Shown: positions 16,082-23,869 of the stretch, in pieces
Position numbering within the stretch: the first letter of the stretch is position 1
Layout: each line of letters opens with the position of its first letter
Program-made: the position numbers and the translations under genes
Notes under the pieces: model-generated
Told to the model about the DNA's origin: nothing
What the model saw: the letters and a program-made list of their open reading frames with translations, nothing else
The model's database searches: none
NCBI GenBank assembly: GCA_017427065.1
Contig: JAFRTL010000022.1
Location: forward strand, 28,695 to 92,694
Reading direction: 5' to 3'
Source: Bacteroidaceae bacterium
GTDB taxonomy: Bacteria; Bacteroidota; Bacteroidia; Bacteroidales; Bacteroidaceae
DNA length: 64,000 nucleotides

Positions 16082-17167
16082 TTATACTATTTCTACAAAG
16101 CGGTGAGTAGGATTAGGACGACCTGGTTGCAAGAACTTCCATGCCAATTCTGTCTGTTCGAACTTATCTGCAAGCAGGTGTTTCAATGCTGCACGAACCA
16201 ATTCATCCAGATGCTCTGGTGTAGTTTCCACACGGGCATTGATGACGATGGTGGCTTCTGTGCCCTTACCTGCATCCCCACGCAGTGTCACTGTGCGACT
16301 ATCTTGTGTCAAGTTGCTTACAACAAAGGCATTGCCATTCTCTACGATGGCTTTCACATGTCCTATAGGCAGCCCTTCTTTCTCGAAGGTCTTAGCAAGG
16401 CCTTGGATAAATGTTTCTGCCAACTGGTTCCAATCTGTAATTTCAGTACTCAAGAGTTTCACTGTACCATTGAGCCATCCCAGCACTGCTTCTCCATGAG
16501 CGTAGCGATCATAATCTATACGAAGCAGCTTCTTACCAACATCTGTGCGAGACATGACTTCCTCTATCCATGCTTCCATGCCATCACCCTTCAAAGCGCT
16601 CACTGCCATTACTGTAGAGGTAGGATATTTCTCTGCCAACTTCTGCATTAGTTCTACCTTCTGTGCTGGTTCCAATACATCCGTCTTTGTCAGTACTAGG
16701 ATATCGCTTTCTTCCAGCTGCTTACCAAAGATATATGCCGCATCTGGATGAAGTCCGCCATTGCCACCTTCGAGGATAGAAGGCAAACGGTTTGGATCGG
16801 CCAATACGGTAAATGGAGCCAATTCCAGATCTGCACCATGAAACTTCTTCAATGGCTGAAGAATGGTGGCAGAGAGGTCGGCACAGCTACCTACAGGCTC
16901 TGCGATAATGACATCAGGTGCGCCGTTCTTCAGTTTTTCTATCGCTTCCGTGAATCCGTTGAAATTACAGCAGAAACAACTTCCACTTACCTCTGCTACT
17001 GAGAGTCCTGAGAGTTTCAGAATGGCACTATCGACCAATTCTGGTGCTTGGTCATTGGTAATCAAACCAACTTTCATTCCTTTGTTGATAAAATGCTTAG
17101 CAGTTTCCCAAAGCAAAGTGGTCTTTCCAGCACCGAGGAAACCACCTACGATAATTAATCTAGTCAT
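16082..17167 (-). CDS. CobW/YjiA-type G3E GTPase
   Basis: G3E GTPases of the COG0523 group act as metal chaperones or insertases. The 361-residue product has Walker A GGFLGAGKTTLL (residues 8-19), the metal-binding CxCC motif GSCFCCN and the base-recognition LTKTD. The C-terminal half has the CobW-type domain. In this operon, between an aquaglyceroporin and an arsenate reductase, it may help in metalloid handling, for example protecting or loading a protein under arsenite stress; this is inference from position. Confidence 0.88.
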   Translation of the reverse strand: MTRLIIVGGFLGAGKTTLLWETAKHFINKGMKVGLITNDQAPELVDSAILKLSGLSVAEVSGSCFCCNFNGFTEAIEKLKNGAPDVIIAEPVGSCADLSATILQPLKKFHGADLELAPFTVLADPNRLPSILEGGNGGLHPDAAYIFGKQLEESDILVLTKTDVLEPAQKVELMQKLAEKYPTSTVMAVSALKGDGMEAWIEEVMSRTDVGKKLLRIDYDRYAHGEAVLGWLNGTVKLLSTEITDWNQLAETFIQGLAKTFEKEGLPIGHVKAIVENGNAFVVSNLTQDSRTVTLRGDAGKGTEATIVINARVETTPEHLDELVRAALKHLLADKFEQTELAWKFLQPGRPNPTHRFVEIV

Positions 17168-17197
17168 GTGTATGAATTATGAATTAAAAATTATGTA

Positions 17198-17986
17198 TTA
17201 TTTCTTCTTCATGGCTGGCTCCAACACCTTCGTAAAGAAATAAGTAGCTACCGCACCTCCAAGAATAGGGCCTAAGATATAAACCCAGAAGAAGCCACCC
17301 ACACTGTCGGGGAAGGCAGCACTACCCCATCCTGCTATCCATGCCACTACACGAGGTCCAAAGTCACGTGCAGGATTGAATCCTGCTTGTGTGAGTGGAG
17401 CAATCAGTGTAATACAGATAGATACGGTAAGTCCAATGAAAAGCGGAGCGATGTTGCTGTCTGGACGTCCCACATTGCAATCTTCCGTGAAGCAGAAGAT
17501 AAACAGTACTAATACAAAAGTTCCCACAGCCTCTGCGGCGATAGCCAATGGCATAGAAACCGTTGATACGAGCGCATCGCCAGGATTAGGATAGAATTCG
17601 CCAAACATACGTGCAGTATCCACAGAAGCAGCTGTGCCACGCTCAATGCCATGTGCCAATTCGTAAGTTTCAATCGAAGGATTGAACAACCAGAAAATCA
17701 TAGCGCCAGCAAGCAATGCACCAACAAATTGAGCCAACAAATAGCCAGGCAATTTGGCAGCAGGCATACGCTTTCCCAAAACCATAGATACAGAGACTGC
17801 AGGATTAAGATGAGCTGGACACAGATGACGAGTGACATAGATAGCTAGTGCGACAGCCAAACCCCACACGATAGCTATCTGAAAAATGCTGGTGTACTCA
17901 CCAAACAACACAGCTACAGCGACTGAGCCGCAGCCAAACAAAGTCAGGATGAAAGTTCCTAAAGCTTCTCCAAGAATTTCTTTCAT
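17198..17986 (-). CDS. aquaglyceroporin of the arsenic operon (AqpS/GlpF-like)
   Basis: MIP-family channel of 262 residues with six membrane segments and both half-helices: HLNPAV (NPA 61-63) and GFNPARDFGPR (NPA 204-206). The Asp after the second NPA is typical of glycerol-conducting members, which also pass As(OH)3. In Sinorhizobium meliloti an ars-operon channel, AqpS, replaces the arsenite pump and lets arsenite leave down its gradient. The same role is likely here because no ArsB or Acr3 gene is present. It is followed 30 bases later by the GTPase gene. Confidence 0.9.
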   Translation of the reverse strand: MKEILGEALGTFILTLFGCGSVAVAVLFGEYTSIFQIAIVWGLAVALAIYVTRHLCPAHLNPAVSVSMVLGKRMPAAKLPGYLLAQFVGALLAGAMIFWLFNPSIETYELAHGIERGTAASVDTARMFGEFYPNPGDALVSTVSMPLAIAAEAVGTFVLVLFIFCFTEDCNVGRPDSNIAPLFIGLTVSICITLIAPLTQAGFNPARDFGPRVVAWIAGWGSAAFPDSVGGFFWVYILGPILGGAVATYFFTKVLEPAMKKK

Positions 17987-17998
17987 AAAATAATTGTT

Positions 17999-18029
17999 AT
18001 CAGAATATAGTTTTTCTGATACAAAAATA
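17999..18029 (-). promoter_or_regulatory. possible internal promoter with inverted repeat before aqpS
   Basis: TATTTTTG (18022-18029, minus strand) fits the -7 consensus but has no good -33 box. Directly downstream is the inverted repeat TATCAGAA/TTCTGATA (17999-18022). The 187-base gap between arsR and aqpS contains no gene that I can support. Confidence 0.35.
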
Positions 18030-18173
18030 ATAGGAAAGTCTTTCCGAAGCTTACGTCTTTACTTCAATGGGATGAAATGCTATATCGAAAACGAAAACGA
18101 AGGATTATTTGCCATTTTGCGAACTACGAATAGAGGGGAGGTCATATCACGTTCTTGCTTTATTGGAACTTAT

Positions 18174-18530
18174 TTATCCGCAAGATTCACCTTCTTTTTT
18201 CACACAATTGGCAAAGAAAGTAGAAAACATGTGACGGGCGATCTCCCAATTGCCACGATTGATGCAGTACTTCACTTTTGGACCTTCTATTTCTCCTTGT
18301 ATCAAACCAGCATCCTTCAATTCTTTCAAATGCTGTGAAACGGTAGCCTTAGCAATAGGAAGTTCCTCATGAATCTGACCAAAATAGCAACACTTCATCT
18401 GAGCCAGAAAGTTGAGGATGGCAATACGTGTGGGATGTCCCATGGCTTTGGCAAAGCGTGCCAACTTTTCCTCACGTGCTTTCTGCTCTTGTGGAGTCAG
18501 TTCCCTGTTGTAGTAGAATGTCTTATCCAT
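18174..18530 (-). CDS. arsR: ArsR-family metalloid-responsive repressor
   Basis: The 118-residue product has the winged helix-turn-helix of ArsR/SmtB regulators (ATVSQHLKELKDAGLI, recognition helix) and candidate arsenite ligands in KCCYF and in the C-terminal NC and SCG. Repressors of this type leave DNA when arsenite binds. I use the ATG at 18530: the longer frame to 18551 overlaps the -7 promoter element. It heads the operon with aqpS, a GTPase and arsC. Confidence 0.92.
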   Translation of the reverse strand: MDKTFYYNRELTPQEQKAREEKLARFAKAMGHPTRIAILNFLAQMKCCYFGQIHEELPIAKATVSQHLKELKDAGLIQGEIEGPKVKYCINRGNWEIARHMFSTFFANCVKKEGESCG

Positions 18531-18548
18531 TTTCGTAGTTTCTATTTG

Positions 18549-18580
18549 CAAAGGTAGTGAAAAGGAGGCACAATGACAAA
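18549..18580 (-). promoter_or_regulatory. arsR promoter
   Basis: TACCTTTG (18549-18556) on the minus strand with TTTG (18577-18580) 20 bases upstream. It places the transcript start just before the ATG at 18530. Confidence 0.7.
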
Positions 18581-18586
18581 TATTTA

Positions 18587-18618
18587 CCCAGTTAGGGAGT
18601 AAAACTTTCCTAACTGGG
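18587..18618. promoter_or_regulatory. palindrome upstream of arsR: operator or operon-end hairpin
   Basis: CCCAGTTAGG (18587-18596) and CCTAACTGGG (18609-18618) are perfect inverted copies with a 12-base spacer. It sits just upstream of the arsR -33 box, a plausible ArsR operator, and also 28 bases past the last gene of the large propeller operon, where it could act as a weak terminator (no T-run follows). Confidence 0.5.
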
Positions 18619-18645
18619 CAAAAAGATTTTGGTAACTAAAAAAAT

Positions 18646-19983
18646 TTATTTCACTTTATAGGCAGCCAAGTATTCCCCATGACGCACATACATGATGCCA
18701 TTGCTGACAACGATGTGAGCCCAATTAGGACCAGATCCCTTAGTAATGCGGAACTCGCTCACCACATCAAACTTATCTTTCGTAGGACGAACTAAGCCCA
18801 CGAAACCTCTACGCTCATCGTAGGTGTAGAGCATGCCATCAGCATAGACCGTTGACCCCTTGCCCTTACCTCCACTCCAAGCCTCGTTGTAGAGGGTTTT
18901 ACCTGTAGCGAAGTCTACTGCGACCCAGTTTCCGCTGGTGTTGTTCACCCAGTTGGATCCATAAACCACACCGTCAACGAGCACATAGCCACCATGATGG
19001 GTGCTAAGGTCGTCGTTTTTCCATGCCACGCTGACGCTCTTCAGGTCGTCTGCCAACTTGAAGGCTGTAGTATTGATGCCATAGCCCTGTGAGAAGACCA
19101 GGATACCGTCCTTGAAAATAGGACCATTAGGGCAGATGTTCTCCCAAGGTGAAGATGGATACCATCCAGTGGCTGTCCACTGAATCTCACCAGTTTCCAC
19201 ATCGGCACCATAATAGAAAGTATTTGTGCCACCTACAATCTGGCGTTTGCCATTCCATGTGATAAGGGTCGGCTGCACATAGTTGCGAGATTCGCCTAAA
19301 GAACGCGACTTCCAGATTTCTGCGCCCGTTTCTTTGTCGAGAGCTACAATGGTGGTTTGGTTGCCTCCAGGACTGTAAATCACCTTATTGTCGACCACCA
19401 GAGGACATTCGGCAGTTCCCCAATTTCCTGTGGTGCTGCCATACTTGGCAGTTCCATCTACCGTCCACACGATGCTGCCATCAGCAATGTTGATGCAAGC
19501 TATCTCACCCATGCCACTAATGACATAGGCCTTACCGTCAACGATGGTCGGTGTAGTACGCGTTTCAGGATAGCTGTCTTTCCAAGGCTTTCCATAAGAG
19601 GTTTGATAGAGGGTCTTGCCAGTGCTGTCAATGGCGAAGAACACTTCCTGAGTCTTGTCTTCGTTCATGCCAGTAATATAGACAGTACCACTTAATACGG
19701 CTGGACTTGAATAGCCCTGCACCAAATCCGAATTTTCCCAAATCAGCTGAGGTCCGCCTTCTGGCCATTGTTTCAACAATCCGCTTTCAGCACTATAGAT
19801 GCCATCGCGATTAGGACCACGGAACTGTGTCACATCCTGATCAGACGAGAAGCTGATAGCTACAGTCTGCATTTCATTACCAGAGTTCTCCACGACGTTG
19901 GCTTTGGCATTGTTGCCACAACCAGTGGTAATGCCCGAACATGCAATTGTCATGCTAAGGCAGAAAAACTTAAAAATACGCAT
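18646..19983 (-). CDS. PQQ-like beta-propeller protein 1 of 3 (lipoprotein)
   Basis: The 445-residue product has a lipoprotein-like signal (ITTGC, Cys at about residue 22), then an eight-blade-type PQQ-like propeller. Blade signatures include GYSSPAV, YPETRTTPTIVDGKAYV, NWGTAECPLV, KETGAEIWKS and the C-terminal KGSGPNWAHIV with RHGEY. It is a close paralogue of the next two genes upstream. Whether it binds PQQ or is only structural, as in BamB, cannot be seen. No heme motif (CxxCH) and no methanol-dehydrogenase Cys-Cys pair are present. Last gene of the 22-gene run. Confidence 0.85.
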   Translation of the reverse strand: MRIFKFFCLSMTIACSGITTGCGNNAKANVVENSGNEMQTVAISFSSDQDVTQFRGPNRDGIYSAESGLLKQWPEGGPQLIWENSDLVQGYSSPAVLSGTVYITGMNEDKTQEVFFAIDSTGKTLYQTSYGKPWKDSYPETRTTPTIVDGKAYVISGMGEIACINIADGSIVWTVDGTAKYGSTTGNWGTAECPLVVDNKVIYSPGGNQTTIVALDKETGAEIWKSRSLGESRNYVQPTLITWNGKRQIVGGTNTFYYGADVETGEIQWTATGWYPSSPWENICPNGPIFKDGILVFSQGYGINTTAFKLADDLKSVSVAWKNDDLSTHHGGYVLVDGVVYGSNWVNNTSGNWVAVDFATGKTLYNEAWSGGKGKGSTVYADGMLYTYDERRGFVGLVRPTKDKFDVVSEFRITKGSGPNWAHIVVSNGIMYVRHGEYLAAYKVK

Positions 19984-20004
19984 AGTAAGAATATTAGTTG
20001 TTTG

Positions 20005-21267
20005 TTACTTCACTTTAAATGCCGCCATATATTCACCATGACGCACGTACATCACACCTCTATTAATAACGATGTGAGCCCAACTTGGACCGGAACCTTT
20101 GCTCACGCGGAATTCACTTACCACATCGAACTTATCTTTTGATGGGCGCACTAACCCCACGAATCCTCTGCGCTCATCGTATGTATAGAGCATGCCATCA
20201 GCTGCAACTACAGATCCCTTGCCTTTACCTCCACTCCAAGCAGTGTTGTAAAGCGTCTTGCCTGTATTCCAATCTATAGCCACCCAGTTGCCAGAGTTGT
20301 TGTTTATCCAATTGGAACCATAGACTACGCCATCTATCAGCACATATCCACCATGATGTGTGTCTAAGTCATTAGTCTTCCACACTTTTGATGCTGCAGT
20401 CATAGAGTCATTGAGTTTCACCAAATAGCCACCAGTGTCATAGCCTTCAGAGAAGAACAGTTGGCCATCCTTAAATAGCGGAGCATTCGGAGCTATGTTC
20501 TCGTAGGTGTTCGGACTTGGCCAATCAGTAAAAGTCCATTCAATGTCTCCATTGTCTGGATTAATACCAAACAATACCTGTTCGAGGCCTCCGATGATCT
20601 GACGCTTCCCGTTCCACGTCACGAGTATAGGGGAAATATAGGCACTACCGGCACGAAGTGACTTGGCTTTCCAAATCTCCTTGCCCGTTTCTTTGTCAAG
20701 AGCTACCATCGCCGTCTGGCTTCCACCAGGAGTATAGATGACCTTGTTGTCATACACCAGCGGACACTCTGCAGTACCCCAATGACCTGTCTTGCCTCCA
20801 TAGGTACTTAGTCCATCGACCTTCCACACGATCTTACCATCGGCTATGTTGATGCAAACCACTTCACCACTACCACTTACCACATAAGCCTTGCCATCAA
20901 CGATGGTAGGTGTGGTGCGCGTCTCTGGATAGGCCTGGTTCCAAGGCTTACCGTAAGCCACCGTATATACCTTTTTACCATCAAGCGAATAGGCATTAAA
21001 TGTCTCTGCCGACTCATTCTCATTCATTCCAGTGACGTAGAGTTTGTCACCTACTATCACAGGAGTGGAATAACCCTTACCTACATCGTTGGTTTCCCAC
21101 AGCATCTCAGGACCATCTGCAGGCCACTGTTTCAACAATCCTGTTTCTGCATACTGACCGTCACGTGCGGGACCACGGAAGGTATTCATGTCTTGTGCTG
21201 AAATACCCAGCACGCAAAAGTTCAAGACTACGATACCTAAAACTTTCTTTTTAATTAAGTCATTCAT
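20005..21267 (-). CDS. PQQ-like beta-propeller protein 2 of 3
   Basis: The 420-residue protein has a Sec signal peptide (ending GISAQ) and no lipid-anchor Cys, so it is predicted soluble in the periplasm. After NTFRGPARDGQYAETGLLKQWP it shares the same blades as its neighbours: GYSTPVIV, YPETRTTP, HWGTAECPL, THHGGYVLIDG, YDERRGFVGLV. Tandem duplication is evident. The gaps of 19 and 21 bases on either side fit one transcript. Function unknown; ligand or partner binding is likely given the conserved face motifs. Confidence 0.85.
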   Translation of the reverse strand: MNDLIKKKVLGIVVLNFCVLGISAQDMNTFRGPARDGQYAETGLLKQWPADGPEMLWETNDVGKGYSTPVIVGDKLYVTGMNENESAETFNAYSLDGKKVYTVAYGKPWNQAYPETRTTPTIVDGKAYVVSGSGEVVCINIADGKIVWKVDGLSTYGGKTGHWGTAECPLVYDNKVIYTPGGSQTAMVALDKETGKEIWKAKSLRAGSAYISPILVTWNGKRQIIGGLEQVLFGINPDNGDIEWTFTDWPSPNTYENIAPNAPLFKDGQLFFSEGYDTGGYLVKLNDSMTAASKVWKTNDLDTHHGGYVLIDGVVYGSNWINNNSGNWVAIDWNTGKTLYNTAWSGGKGKGSVVAADGMLYTYDERRGFVGLVRPSKDKFDVVSEFRVSKGSGPSWAHIVINRGVMYVRHGEYMAAFKVK

Positions 21268-21286
21268 TTATTTATAAATTTAGTTG

Positions 21287-22573
21287 TTATTTAATTGAAA
21301 AGGCGGCAAAATACTCACCATGCCGAATGTACAATACTCCGTTATTGATAACAGGATGAGCCCAGCTGGGACCAGAACCTTTGGTGATACGGAATTCGCT
21401 AACTACATCGAATTTCTCACGACTAGGTTTAACAAGTCCTACGAAACCACGACGTTCATCGTAAGTGTAGAGCATGCCATCACAGTAGATGATAGAGCCT
21501 TTGCTCTTGCCACCACTCCAAGCGTTTTCCCACAACGTCTGTCCTGTATTCCAATCAATAGCTACCCAGTTTCCGCTAGTATTGTTTATCCAGTTAGAAC
21601 CATAGATCACACCATCAAGTAGAATCTGATGGCCATGATGCGTGTCAAGATCTTCATTTTTCCATACAAGTGACACTGCCGTAGCATCATCATTAAGCTT
21701 CAGCTTCATAGCTCCCATATCATAGCCATTGGAAATGAAAATCTCACCTTCATTATATATAGGAGTATTAGGAGCTATAGACTCAAATCCTCTGGAACGA
21801 TCTTCGGAATTGCGTCCCCAGTCGTTATATTTCCAAACGATATGTCCATCGTCAGGATTCACACCGATCACTGTGTTTTGCGTTACACTGACTATCTGTC
21901 TATGTCCATTGTGCGTCAGCAGTAAAGGAGATGTATAATTACTCTGCTCATGCAATGACTCAGACTTCCACAGCACAGAGCCATCAGCCTTGCTTAAAGC
22001 GACCATGGTGGTCTCATCGCCTCCAGGCATGAAAACTACCTTGTCATCATAGATAAGTGGGCATTCTGCAGTGCCCCAATTACCAGTCTTACGTCCAAAC
22101 AATTTATCGCCCTCAACTTTCCAAACGATGCTGCCATCATTGGTCTGAATACATACCACATCGCCTGAACCGCTGATGACATAGGCCTTGCCGTTTTCAA
22201 TGGCAGGTGTAGTTCTGGTTTCTGGATAGGACTTTGTCCATGGCGTACTATAGACGGTAGCGTAAATCTTTTGACCATCAAGAGTGAATGCATAAAACAC
22301 CTCATGGCTTTCATCCTCATCCATACCAGTAATGTAGAGTCTATCGCCTACAATAACTGGACTAGAATAGCCCTTACCTATTTCTAAAGTCTCCCATAAA
22401 AGCTGTGGTCCATCTTGAGGCCATTGCTTCAATAGCCCTGTTTCATCGTATTTGCCATCTCGATGTGGGCCTCGCCAGCCATAAATGGTTTGAGCAGTCA
22501 TACTCTGAACTCCGATGAGCAAGAATGCGAGTAAACTTAAATACTTTGTCATTTCTTTCATAACCATTTTCAT
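21287..22573 (-). CDS. PQQ-like beta-propeller protein 3 of 3
   Basis: The 428-residue protein has an N-terminal signal peptide (ending SMTAQ) and the same propeller signatures (GYSSPVIV, YPETRTTPA, NWGTAECPLIY, THHGHQIL, YDERRGFVGLV, HGEYFAAF). The start codon overlaps the stop codon of the glycosyltransferase (TAATG), pointing to translational coupling. It is the most diverged of the three tandem copies. The first ATG is used, but ATGs a few codons later would also leave a good signal peptide. Confidence 0.85.
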   Translation of the reverse strand: MKMVMKEMTKYLSLLAFLLIGVQSMTAQTIYGWRGPHRDGKYDETGLLKQWPQDGPQLLWETLEIGKGYSSPVIVGDRLYITGMDEDESHEVFYAFTLDGQKIYATVYSTPWTKSYPETRTTPAIENGKAYVISGSGDVVCIQTNDGSIVWKVEGDKLFGRKTGNWGTAECPLIYDDKVVFMPGGDETTMVALSKADGSVLWKSESLHEQSNYTSPLLLTHNGHRQIVSVTQNTVIGVNPDDGHIVWKYNDWGRNSEDRSRGFESIAPNTPIYNEGEIFISNGYDMGAMKLKLNDDATAVSLVWKNEDLDTHHGHQILLDGVIYGSNWINNTSGNWVAIDWNTGQTLWENAWSGGKSKGSIIYCDGMLYTYDERRGFVGLVKPSREKFDVVSEFRITKGSGPSWAHPVINNGVLYIRHGEYFAAFSIK

Positions 22574-23856
22574 TATGTTAAATCATTGATAATTGTTTCT
22601 AACTTGCTTGCTGCCACATCTATATTATAGCGCTCAGCTGCTAGTTTCTTTGCAGAATGGCTGCATTGCTCCCACAAACCATTTGTAAGGAACAGGTTCT
22701 CTAATGTCTTTGCAAGCGTTTCTGCATCATTAGGCTCATAAATCAAGCCTGCCGTATCCACTATTTCATTGAAAGAACCAATGTAAGGTTCTACTGCTGG
22801 AACGCCTGCTGCGAAAGCCTCAAGCAGATACAGCCCTACACTTTCTTCAAATTGAAGAGGTACTGCTATGACAGAAATCTGTTTATAAAAAGCAGCATGG
22901 TGCTCCCAATTATATGTCTCCTCTATAGTTACATCGCTTTTGTAAGGTGCCAACAGTTTGCGGATTTTGCTTAAAAACGCCTTGTCCTGAGAAGTGTATC
23001 CTCCGCCAATGCGCAACTTCAGTCTTGGAATGGTATTCCATGTCTTCAATAAAACAAAAGCCTCTGCTAAAACTTCTAATCCATCTGACTGATTCATACG
23101 ATAGAAAAAACCTATCGTTGGATCTTCTGGATGAGTGTCAATAGAATATTTCTCTATATCTACTCCAGGATAGACTACATGGACAGGTGGCGTATTATTT
23201 CCATGCGGACTCCTGTTTAATAGTGCTATCACCTTTTCTTTATAATACCGACTCGTAGTGATCACTGCATCCGTATATTTCAGATTTTCAGAAATGCCTT
23301 GCCAAGCCAATGCGGCATCCTCCTTGCGAAGTCCGTCTATCCACACTTCTTCATCTTGTGCCAGACACAAAATCTTAAGAGACGGAGCCTTTTCCTTCAA
23401 TGCCTTGGCAATGCCAACCAACATAGAAGAGGATATATAAACAGCATCTGGTTGCTCTTTATTTACAATCCAATCAATCATTTCCTGCACCATATTGCCA
23501 AAAGTCATGCCTTCTCCAGTAATCATAGATAGCGTCATATCTTCCATGCCATCACTGGTAGTGGTACCAGCCATCGACATGGCGATATCAAGCAATGGTT
23601 GAGCGCCAAGAAGTTTATTTAGCCATGCAGGCATAAGTTTGTCCTTAAAGAACTTCTGTCCCACATAATAAGAGGTGGCAGGGAAAAACAGCGGTGTATC
23701 CGCTTGAAATTCCTTCTGTCTCAGTGGGAGATAAATAGGCATGATGACCACCTGATGACCTGCACGTTTCATGGCTTGTGCCATGAGGTTGTCACGGAAG
23801 CAATTACCACAGTAATAGGCATCTCCTGAACTCGTTATGACGAAAACTATTTTCAT
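22573..23856 (-). CDS. GT4-type glycosyltransferase
   Basis: The 427-residue product has the two-domain GT-B layout: an N-terminal acceptor domain, and a C-terminal domain with VVYPGVDIEKY, RLKLRIGGGY and FEESVGLYLLEAFAAGVPAV, the nucleotide-sugar binding signature of GT4. The N terminus is unusual, SSGDAYYCGNCFRDN, with two Cys three residues apart. It has no signal peptide and should act at the cytoplasmic face of the inner membrane. Its place in the run suggests it glycosylates the lipid or a protein of the system; the acceptor is unknown. Confidence 0.85.
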   Translation of the reverse strand: MKIVFVITSSGDAYYCGNCFRDNLMAQAMKRAGHQVVIMPIYLPLRQKEFQADTPLFFPATSYYVGQKFFKDKLMPAWLNKLLGAQPLLDIAMSMAGTTTSDGMEDMTLSMITGEGMTFGNMVQEMIDWIVNKEQPDAVYISSSMLVGIAKALKEKAPSLKILCLAQDEEVWIDGLRKEDAALAWQGISENLKYTDAVITTSRYYKEKVIALLNRSPHGNNTPPVHVVYPGVDIEKYSIDTHPEDPTIGFFYRMNQSDGLEVLAEAFVLLKTWNTIPRLKLRIGGGYTSQDKAFLSKIRKLLAPYKSDVTIEETYNWEHHAAFYKQISVIAVPLQFEESVGLYLLEAFAAGVPAVEPYIGSFNEIVDTAGLIYEPNDAETLAKTLENLFLTNGLWEQCSHSAKKLAAERYNIDVAASKLETIINDLT

Positions 23857-23869
23857 GTCATTCTACATT

